Origin: Bacteroidales bacterium
GTDB lineage: Bacteria > Bacteroidota > Bacteroidia > Bacteroidales > B18-G4
NCBI GenBank assembly: GCA_023132505.1
Contig: JAGLYE010000020.1
Span: forward strand, 1-13,244
Length of the DNA stretch: 13,244 bases
Direction of reading: 5' to 3'
Below, one piece after another: positions 1 to 6,200 of this stretch. Each line of letters starts with the position of its first letter. Within the stretch, counting starts at the first letter, position 1. Under the pieces are notes generated by a model. That model searched no databases. It had not been told where the DNA came from and saw nothing but the letters and a program-made list of their open reading frames with translations. The translations under genes and the position numbers were made by a program.

Positions 1-497
1 TCGCCGGTGAGGCCCGCCAGGCTGGCAAAATCCTCTTTACCCCATTTTCCCCCATCTGCTTTTACATCAAAGCGCCTTGTAATATAGGCCGGCGTACCGT
101 CCTTAAAGAATATCATGGCATTATCAGCTGTATTGATATTGTATACCTGTCCGGCGATCTGCATACTGAGGTGTTCATTGGCCGGTACATGGTCAACTTT
201 CTTCACATCCCTGGGGATAGGCTTTAATATATAATTACCCTGTTCACTTTCTCTGGTTAGCCGCAACTGATTTTTAATAAGAATAAAACTCAATTTCTCC
301 TGCACACCGGAAATTGAAATGCGCTTGCGGTTTTCCATAAACTGCTCTGCTACCTCTTCGCTATGCTGGGGTGCATCATAGGGGAGTATATGACTGAGCT
401 TTCTGCCCCTGAATACATTTTTCAGGCAGATTGGGCTATAAGTTTTGAAGCCTTTAGCCAGGGTTCCGGGACAAATATATATTTCATTCAGTTTCAT
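1..497 (-). CDS. hipT: HipT-like serine/threonine kinase toxin (HipA C-terminal type), partial
   Basis: Reading the minus strand from ATG at 497 gives 165 complete codons before the left edge cuts the gene; the C-terminal half of the kinase is missing. HipA-family kinases phosphorylate aminoacyl-tRNA synthetases and stall growth (GltX for HipA, TrpS for E. coli HipT). Visible landmarks are the glycine-rich loop SISGVQEK at about residues 61-68, the YILKP segment with the expected ATP-binding lysine at about 92, the TRRFD motif near 140-144 and the DFASLAG motif near 156-162. The N-terminal subdomain of full-length HipA is absent; the gene just upstream supplies it. The start overlaps the stop of that gene by 4 bases (ATGA), so translation is probably coupled. 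S61 and S63 fit the autophosphorylation positions described for HipT loops. The family call is firm. The HipT rather than HipA label rests on the split architecture, and the target is unknown. Confidence 0.9.
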   Translation of the reverse strand, partial: MKLNEIYICPGTLAKGFKTYSPICLKNVFRGRKLSHILPYDAPQHSEEVAEQFMENRKRISISGVQEKLSFILIKNQLRLTRESEQGNYILKPIPRDVKKVDHVPANEHLSMQIAGQVYNINTADNAMIFFKDGTPAYITRRFDVKADGGKWGKEDFASLAGLTG

Positions 498-823
498 GTT
501 GATTCAATTGGCTTAACGGTGATGGGACCGATGGTATCGAATTGTGCCGTGGCCATTAACAGGCCAAAGCTATCTGCCTCATCAATCTTCAGTTGTTTAT
601 TTTGCAGTCGTTTGTTGACACCTTCACTGAGCATGTTATAGAAAAAAGGGAATAGATATTCGCTTTTATACTCCTGTTGCTTTTTCGGCAGGTTTAGGCT
701 GATGGCTGCTTTACCGGCATCATGATAATACGCATCATCATAACGGAACACATAGCTTGTCCTGCCTTCTTCCGTGAGGATTCCGGCTAGTTCTCCATTC
801 CGGTATATTTGCATTGATCTCAT
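494..823 (-). CDS. hipS: HipS-like protein: stand-alone HipA N-terminal subdomain
   Basis: A 109-residue protein matching only the small N-terminal subdomain of HipA. It opens with the typical YRNGELAGIL strand-turn-strand pattern (about residues 7-16) and later has an LPFF-like segment, here YLFPFFYNMLSEG (about 56-68), and the FGLLMATA segment (about 86-93). In full-length HipA this part is fused to the kinase. In the E. coli HipBST system it is a separate protein, HipS, that acts as the antitoxin by binding the kinase HipT; by analogy this is the likely role here. The start ATG at 823 overlaps the hipB stop by 4 bases, and the stop overlaps the hipT start by 4 bases. An in-frame ATG at 814 is an alternative start. 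The antitoxin role is inferred from gene order and family, not shown by the sequence. Confidence 0.85.
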   Translation of the reverse strand: MRSMQIYRNGELAGILTEEGRTSYVFRYDDAYYHDAGKAAISLNLPKKQQEYKSEYLFPFFYNMLSEGVNKRLQNKQLKIDEADSFGLLMATAQFDTIGPITVKPIEST

Positions 824-1035
824 TTATCCGGATTGCTTTTCACTTCCAGTTTCAGCTCCATGCCCAATACCTCAAGAATCTTGTTGAGTACCCCCAGGGA
901 CGGATTAATCTGTCCCCTTTCCAGCTTATACAAAGTATTAGGGCTTACCCCGGCCAACTCTGCCAGGTGCGACTGGGTAATTCCCAGTTCCTTTCTGCGG
1001 CTTTTAATGGTCTGTCCGAGATCGTGTATTAACAT
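820..1035 (-). CDS. hipB: HipB-like XRE-family helix-turn-helix repressor
   Basis: A 71-residue DNA-binding protein that is almost entirely one XRE/Cro-type helix-turn-helix domain. The pattern IKSRRKELGITQSHLAELAG, then VSPNTLYKLERGQINPS (about residues 10-46), is classical for HipB-type antitoxins, and the short C-terminal helix runs to the end. It probably binds as a dimer to palindromic operators and represses its own operon, and it may help neutralise the kinase. I chose the ATG at 1035 because the helix-turn-helix starts shortly after it. The in-frame ATG at 1068 would add 11 residues that look unlike the family. This is the first gene of the three-gene operon, and its TGA overlaps the next ATG. 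One of the three candidate operators covers its start codon. Confidence 0.88.
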   Translation of the reverse strand: MLIHDLGQTIKSRRKELGITQSHLAELAGVSPNTLYKLERGQINPSLGVLNKILEVLGMELKLEVKSNPDK

Positions 1036-1166
1036 TATACTGTGATTTTTGAGTAAAATTAAGCTCATTTTACATAAAATGCAAGAAAAAACACATTATT
1101 ATGTGAATTTAGTACTTTTTTGTATTATTTTGACATAGGAATATATAAAAACCACAGTATATTGTG
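1031..1166. promoter_or_regulatory. Three candidate HipB operators at exact 61-bp spacing
   Basis: Three 14-bp near-palindromes lie upstream of and over the hipB start. Site 1 at 1031-1044 is AACATTATACTGTG, site 2 at 1092-1105 is CACATTATTATGTG, and site 3 at 1153-1166 is CACAGTATATTGTG (plus strand). Each is followed by A, giving TGTGA, and the half-site is CACA(G/T)TA. First bases are 1031, 1092 and 1153, so both intervals are 61 bp, close to six helical turns. HipB proteins bind several palindromic operators in their own promoter, so these are the natural candidates. Site 1 contains the hipB start codon. Binding is inferred; the repeats and spacing are seen directly. Confidence 0.65.
1054..1084 (-). 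promoter_or_regulatory. Candidate hip operon promoter
   Basis: On the minus strand a TTG at 1084-1082 is followed, 20 bases on, by TAATTTTA at 1061-1054, close to the Bacteroidota -33/-7 pattern TTG plus TAnnTTTG with the last base off. The spacer contains a palindrome, CATTTTACATAAAATG (plus strand 1066-1081, 7-bp arms). Initiation would fall near 1048, between operators 1 and 2, leaving a leader of only about 12 bases before the hipB ATG. AT-rich sequence makes chance matches easy, so this is a weak call. Confidence 0.3.
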
Positions 1167-1190
1167 ATTATGTAGTAAATTTATATCAGT

Positions 1191-1307
1191 TTTCATTCCC
1201 CTTTCGACATTTCCCCCTCTCTCCTTTTCTCTCCCTCTCCCCCTCTCCAAGTCTCCAAGTCTCTCTCTCCCCTGTCCCCTGAACCCTGCCCCCTGAACCC
1301 TCCCCCA
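1191..1307. repeat. C/T-rich intergenic tract with short tandem repeats
   Basis: The plus strand is almost all C and T here, with fewer than one purine in five bases, in sharp contrast to the AT-rich flanks. Inside it are two perfect tandem copies of TCTCCAAG (1244-1251 and 1252-1259) running into a TC dinucleotide stretch. There are also two copies of a 14-bp unit starting CCCCTGAACCCT (from 1276 and from 1290). The word CCCTGAACCC recurs on the opposite strand at the right edge of the window. No gene is seen. Function is unknown; such phrase-like spacers may be expanded by replication slippage. Confidence 0.7.
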
Positions 1308-1408
1308 AACATTCCCTGTACTTTTTGTAACAAAATCCCCCCAAACTAAGTAAAAACCCTTAGATAATATGGAAACTATTACTTAATAAGTAAACATATA
1401 TAATAGTA

Positions 1409-1416
1409 TAAATTTG
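1409..1416 (+). promoter_or_regulatory. Candidate -7 element for the S8 protease gene
   Basis: TAAATTTG at 1409-1416 matches the Bacteroidota housekeeping -7 consensus TAnnTTTG exactly. No clear TTTG lies about 20 bases upstream, so the -33 box is weak or absent. Initiation would fall near 1420-1423, giving an untranslated leader of about 140 bases before the ATG at 1563. It is the only strong match I see between the C/T-rich tract and the gene. Confidence 0.45.
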
Positions 1417-1562
1417 AGGCTCGGTATATAAGGCGACCAAACTTAAGAGCAAAAAGCAAATACCTCCCATCTTAATTATTATCAAAATGCTTTTGATGCG
1501 ACCAACGGATAAAGCATAAACAGTGTAAACAAAACTTAATTAACACCAATCTTGAATTAATC
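1417..1562 (+). other. Long 5' leader of the S8 protease gene, with a small hairpin
   Basis: This stretch holds no open frame of note. It contains a perfect 7-bp inverted repeat with a 3-base loop, ATCAAAATGCTTTTGAT, at 1481-1497. It also contains two copies of GCGACCAA (1433-1440 and 1498-1505), the second directly after the hairpin. I recognise no riboswitch. The bases before the ATG are AT-rich with no Shine-Dalgarno match, as is usual in Bacteroidota. Confidence 0.4.
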
Positions 1563-4500
1563 ATGAGAAAGCTAAGTACTATGTTGTGCTGCATCTTGTT
1601 TGCGGCAACACAGGTTTTTGGACAAACAACGACCAATAAATCTGCTTTGAATGAATTCTCACAAAGAAAAGCAGCAGAATTCCAGGTCAGGAAGGCTGAG
1701 GCTTTGAACTATGCAAACCAGAATAATCTGCCCTTTATTATAGACAACGATGAGGTTCTGATGGAGATGATGTACATTGATGAATTCGGTCAGCCACAAT
1801 ACTATATTACCAATAATATCAATGCTTCTGCTACCATTTCTACCAACAAAGTAAATTCCGGTGGCGGTTATGGCTACAGCCTTGATGGCTCAGGCATGAC
1901 CGTGCACGAATGGGACGGTGGTGCTGTGCTTACTTCCCACCAGGAATACAGTGGCCGGGTTGTGATGGGCGATGGTGTTACCACCACACATTACCATTCC
2001 ACACACGTGGCAGGTACGATGATCGCTTCAGGTGTGGTTGCCAACGCAAAGGGCATGGCATCTGCTGCCGATCTAAGGGCATTTGATTGGAACAGCGATG
2101 AATCGGAGATGGCAAGCGAAGCTGCCAACAACAATGCTTTGGTCTCCAACCACTCCTACGGATACGGCAGGGGCTGGGTATGGACCGGTACAGCATGGCA
2201 ATGGTACGGAAATACTACCATTAGCATACAGGAAGATTATTTGTTTGGCTTCTATGACAGCCAGGCACAATCCTGGGACCAGATCGCCTATAATGCACCC
2301 TATTATCTGATTTGTAAATCAGCCGGTAACGACAGGGGTGATGGCCCCTCTAACCCTCCATATCCGCTCGACGGACCATACGACTGTGTTTCACATGCCG
2401 GGATTGCCAAAAATGTATTGACGGTTGGTGCTGTAGAAGATATCTCCGGTGGATATACAACGCCTTCCAGCGTGGTCATGAGCTATTTCAGCTCCTGGGG
2501 CCCTGCAGATGACGGACGTATCAAACCGGATGTTGTTGCCAATGGTGTGAGCCTTTATTCAACTGACAATGGCAATAACACGGATTATACCACCCTGAGC
2601 GGAACATCAATGTCGACACCTTCGGCTGCAGGTTCTGCCATCCTTCTGCAGGAGCATTATGAAAACCTGAACGGAACCGGGAATTTTATGCGTGCATCTA
2701 CACTGAAAGCACTCATTATCCATACTGCTGATGAAGCTGGCAGTAATGATGGTCCTGATTACGAGTTCGGCTGGGGACTGATAAATTCTCTTGCTGCCGC
2801 AGATGTGATATCGGACGATGCATCACTGAATACCATTGAAGAAATTACCCTGAATGATGGCGGAAGCTACCAACGTACAGTTACCGCTGACGGCGTACAG
2901 TCATTACAGATCACCATTGTCTGGACAGATGTTCCGGGTACACCGGCAGCTGCTTCACTAGACCCGATAACCCCCATGATCGTGAATGAACTCGATCTCA
3001 GGATCACCCAGGCATCAAATACCTACTATCCATGGAAACTTGACCGTAACAATCCTTCCAATGCTGCTACACGCAATAGTGAAAACAATGCAGACAACGT
3101 GGAAGTTGTTATTATTGACAACCCAACTGCCGGTACGGACTATACCATCGTGGTTGACCATGACGGATCCCTTTCCGGTGGATCACAGGTGTTTTCATTG
3201 ATAGTAACAGGAATAGGCACCGGTACAGCCCTGCCACCTGTTGCAGATTTCTCCGCCGATGATACCAGCCCATTGACGGGATCAACAATTACATTTACCG
3301 ACCTGTCAACCAATGGACCGACAACTTGGTCATGGTCATTCGATCCGGCTACATTCACTTACATGAATGGTACCAATGCCGGCTCACAATATCCTGAAGT
3401 TACTTTTGATGTGGCAGGGAGCTATGATGTGACCCTTATAGCCACAAATGCAGAAGGCTCAGATTCTGAAGTAAAAACTGCTTATATTAATGCTACCGAC
3501 CCACTGCCTTTTTCGCTGCCATGGACAGAAGATTTTGAGGATGTAATTACGACTACATATATTACAAGTACTGCATCAATCAATGGATTACCGGAATGGA
3601 GCTATGATAAGACTGCTAATGGGCGTTTGCGGTTTACTGCCGGAAGCGCGTATTATCACTCCGGCAGCCATGCAGCAACTGTTGATGCAAATCCTTCAGG
3701 GGCTTATTCTGTGAACTACCTGATCAGCACTCTCGACATGTCAGCTTATCAGGCATCTGCCATCCTGGAATTATCATTCTATTTTATGCACCATGGTGAG
3801 GAATCGCATGAAACTGACCGCGTTTGGATCAGGGGAAGTGATAGCGACAGCTGGATCGAGGCATACGACCTGTACTCTAATCGCGGAACTGCCGGCGCCT
3901 GGAACGAAGTGAATAATATTGATATTGATGCCCTGCTGGGCGCGAACGGGCAGGTAGCTTCCACTACTTTCCAGATCCGTTTCGGACAGGAAGATAACTA
4001 TCCTGCTACCAGCACTACGGCCAGCGATGGCTTTACTTTTGATGATATAATTATCCAGGAGGTCGACCCGAGTACTTATATCATTAGCAGCTTTCCATAC
4101 ATGCAAAGCTGGGAATCAGGACTCGGATTATGGAGCCAGGGAACCAATGATGATTTCGACTGGACCAGGAACAGCGGTGGTACACCGTCCAGTTCTACCG
4201 GCCCGACAGGGGCTCATGACGGAACATATTACATGTTTACCGAATCTTCCAGTCCAAGGGTAAATGGTGATGAAGCACACCTGGAAGCCATATTTAACTT
4301 CAGTGCACTTCAAAACCCGGAACTTTCATTTTACTACCATATGTTTGGCATGTCCATTGCGTCCTTGCATATAGATGTTTATGACGGTAGCTGGAATAAT
4401 AGCGTGTGGTCAGCCATCGGGCCCCAGCAAAATGCCCAGACTGATCCATATGAACAGGCCATTATTGACCTCACTGCATGGAGCGGACAAAACAATATCA

Positions 4501-6152
4501 TCATCCGCTTTAGGGGGATCGTGGGAAGTGGTGCCGGATCAACATATTACAGTGATATTGCCATTGACCTCATCGAAGTGGATGGCGGCACGTCACCTGA
4601 ACCTCCGGTAGCCGATTTCACTGCAAACAATACGATAATAGGTACGGGAAACACTGTGCAGTTTAACGACCTTTCTACAAACAATCCGACTGAATGGGCC
4701 TGGACCTTTGAAGGTGGTACACCATCAAGCAGTACTTCACAGAATCCAATGGCGACTTATACTACTGCAGGAACTTATACAGTTACGCTTATTGCCACGA
4801 ACAGCATTGGCTCAGATACCGAAATCAAAACCGGATATATCACGGTAATAAATCCTCCGGTAGCTGAGTTTTCGGCCGAAAACACTGTTATTGATGAAGG
4901 CGGAAGCGTTCAGTTCACTGATCTTTCAACCGGCAATCCTACAAGCTGGTCATGGAGCTTTGAAGGCGGTACACCTGCAAACAGTACTGCTCAGAATCCA
5001 CTTATTGTATACAATATAGCAGGAACTTATTCTGTAACACTGATCGCAACCAATGTTTATGGTTCTGATGCCGAAAACAAGATCGGATATATTACTGTGA
5101 ACTATATTCCTACTCCGCCTGTGGCAGATTTCATTGCCAGTACTACCGAGGTGCTTATAGGCGAACTTGTGAGTTTTACGGATCTGTCGACAAACAATCC
5201 AACTTCATGGTCATGGACCTTTGATGGAGGCACTCCTGCCGGCAGCAGTGTTCAGCATCCGGATGTAAGCTATGATGCGCCTGGAATATTTACGGTTGAA
5301 CTGACGGCGACAAATGCCGATGGATCTGATACCGAAATCAAAGTAGGATATATTAAAGTATTTTCTGCTCCGATACAAACAGAGATCAGCTTTTCTGATT
5401 TTGAAGATGGCTGGGGTATTTGGACTCGCGGGGGTAACGACTGTATCCTCTATACCGAAGGCACCTATGCCTGGTCAGGTAGCAATGCAAGTGACATACA
5501 GGACAACTCAGGAATGAGATCATCATTTTATATGACAAATGGTGTAGATGTCCTTTCTCCGGGCTATATCCAGATAGATATTGAGTTTTACTTCATTGCC
5601 ATCAGCATGGACAATAGCAGCGAGGATTTCTGGGTGCAATATTATGATGGTTCAATATGGCATACAGTAGCTGCATTTGCAAAGGATATTGATTTTGATA
5701 ACAATGTATTTTATGTTGCCACTGTCAGTATCCTTGAATCATCCTATAATTTTCCCGCAGACATGAAAATCAGGTTTATGTGTGATGCCAGCGACAATAA
5801 AGATGATGTTTATATTGATGACATCAAGATCACTGCCTCAACACAGCTTATGCAAAGCAAACGCCTGATATACCTGAGAGAACTTCAGGCACCGCTTGTT
5901 GCATCTGTAGAGATGGAAGAACTTGAATTAAAAATATATCCGAACCCTGTGCAAGATCAGTTGAATATTGAAGTTTTCGGTGCTGAGGATATGCAGGTAT
6001 ATATTTATAATACTACCGGACAGTTGCTGTATTATGGCGAAGAGCTTGACAATAGTGAAAGCATAGATGTCAGTAATTTCGAGAAAGGCTTATATATTGT
6101 GAAAGTGATCAGCGATGGTGAAATACATACCACCAAGCTCATTAAACAATAA
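1563..6152 (+). CDS. Secreted S8 (subtilisin-like) serine protease with PKD and MAM-like modules and T9SS sorting tail
   Basis: A 1529-residue extracellular protease. A signal peptide covers about residues 1-20 (cleavage near VFG-Q). The catalytic domain spans about 100-415, with Asp118 (HEWDGG), His148 (HSTHVAGT), oxyanion Asn256 (SAGND) and Ser349 (GTSMSTP), so the active site looks intact. Residues about 420-550 form a beta-barrel of the kind that follows the catalytic domain in KP-43-type subtilisins (VWTDVPGTP, ELDLRI, YPWKLD, DNVE, FSLIVTG). After it come one PKD domain (about 558-644), two MAM or choice-of-anchor-like beta-sandwich modules (about 645-833 and 838-1008), three consecutive PKD domains (about 1015-1096, 1098-1179 and 1186-1267) and another MAM-like module (about 1272-1425). 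The last 70 or so residues (from IYPNPVQDQ at 1458) are a type A T9SS sorting domain, implying outer-membrane export and tail removal. Substrate is unknown; the PKD and MAM-like modules probably bind polymer or protein surfaces. The gene is monocistronic between its own promoter and terminator. Confidence 0.95.
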   Translation: MRKLSTMLCCILFAATQVFGQTTTNKSALNEFSQRKAAEFQVRKAEALNYANQNNLPFIIDNDEVLMEMMYIDEFGQPQYYITNNINASATISTNKVNSGGGYGYSLDGSGMTVHEWDGGAVLTSHQEYSGRVVMGDGVTTTHYHSTHVAGTMIASGVVANAKGMASAADLRAFDWNSDESEMASEAANNNALVSNHSYGYGRGWVWTGTAWQWYGNTTISIQEDYLFGFYDSQAQSWDQIAYNAPYYLICKSAGNDRGDGPSNPPYPLDGPYDCVSHAGIAKNVLTVGAVEDISGGYTTPSSVVMSYFSSWGPADDGRIKPDVVANGVSLYSTDNGNNTDYTTLSGTSMSTPSAAGSAILLQEHYENLNGTGNFMRASTLKALIIHTADEAGSNDGPDYEFGWGLINSLAAADVISDDASLNTIEEITLNDGGSYQRTVTADGVQSLQITIVWTDVPGTPAAASLDPITPMIVNELDLRITQASNTYYPWKLDRNNPSNAATRNSENNADNVEVVIIDNPTAGTDYTIVVDHDGSLSGGSQVFSLIVTGIGTGTALPPVADFSADDTSPLTGSTITFTDLSTNGPTTWSWSFDPATFTYMNGTNAGSQYPEVTFDVAGSYDVTLIATNAEGSDSEVKTAYINATDPLPFSLPWTEDFEDVITTTYITSTASINGLPEWSYDKTANGRLRFTAGSAYYHSGSHAATVDANPSGAYSVNYLISTLDMSAYQASAILELSFYFMHHGEESHETDRVWIRGSDSDSWIEAYDLYSNRGTAGAWNEVNNIDIDALLGANGQVASTTFQIRFGQEDNYPATSTTASDGFTFDDIIIQEVDPSTYIISSFPYMQSWESGLGLWSQGTNDDFDWTRNSGGTPSSSTGPTGAHDGTYYMFTESSSPRVNGDEAHLEAIFNFSALQNPELSFYYHMFGMSIASLHIDVYDGSWNNSVWSAIGPQQNAQTDPYEQAIIDLTAWSGQNNIIIRFRGIVGSGAGSTYYSDIAIDLIEVDGGTSPEPPVADFTANNTIIGTGNTVQFNDLSTNNPTEWAWTFEGGTPSSSTSQNPMATYTTAGTYTVTLIATNSIGSDTEIKTGYITVINPPVAEFSAENTVIDEGGSVQFTDLSTGNPTSWSWSFEGGTPANSTAQNPLIVYNIAGTYSVTLIATNVYGSDAENKIGYITVNYIPTPPVADFIASTTEVLIGELVSFTDLSTNNPTSWSWTFDGGTPAGSSVQHPDVSYDAPGIFTVELTATNADGSDTEIKVGYIKVFSAPIQTEISFSDFEDGWGIWTRGGNDCILYTEGTYAWSGSNASDIQDNSGMRSSFYMTNGVDVLSPGYIQIDIEFYFIAISMDNSSEDFWVQYYDGSIWHTVAAFAKDIDFDNNVFYVATVSILESSYNFPADMKIRFMCDASDNKDDVYIDDIKITASTQLMQSKRLIYLRELQAPLVASVEMEELELKIYPNPVQDQLNIEVFGAEDMQVYIYNTTGQLLYYGEELDNSESIDVSNFEKGLYIVKVISDGEIHTTKLIKQ

Positions 6153-6170
6153 CTATTTGATAATGCGAAA

Positions 6171-6200
6171 GCCCTCCGCTATTTAGCGGGGGGTTTTTTT
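6171..6200 (+). terminator. Rho-independent terminator of the protease gene
   Basis: CCCTCCGCT (6172-6180) pairs with AGCGGGGGG (6185-6193), a 9-bp stem with one G-T pair around a 4-base loop, followed by seven T residues (6194-6200). It lies 20 bases after the protease stop. The T-run overlaps the stop codon of the convergent GH3 gene (TAA on the minus strand at 6201-6199). Read from the minus strand the hairpin is followed only by a three-T run, so it is a poorer terminator in that direction. Confidence 0.9.

Noticed and set aside
363..641. Plus-strand open frame over the hip genes
   Set aside because: It lies opposite two well-supported minus-strand hip genes and has no recognisable family features.
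1036..1068. Upstream ATG extending hipB by 11 residues
   Set aside because: The added residues lie outside the helix-turn-helix and overlap the candidate promoter and first operator; ATG at 1035 fits the family better.
1244..1302. CRISPR-like repeats in the C/T tract
   Set aside because: Units are 8 and 14 bp with no unique spacers between them and no cas genes nearby.
3774..4106. Minus-strand 110-codon frame inside the protease
   Set aside because: It is a shadow of the strong plus-strand protease frame, which has intact domain motifs across this region.
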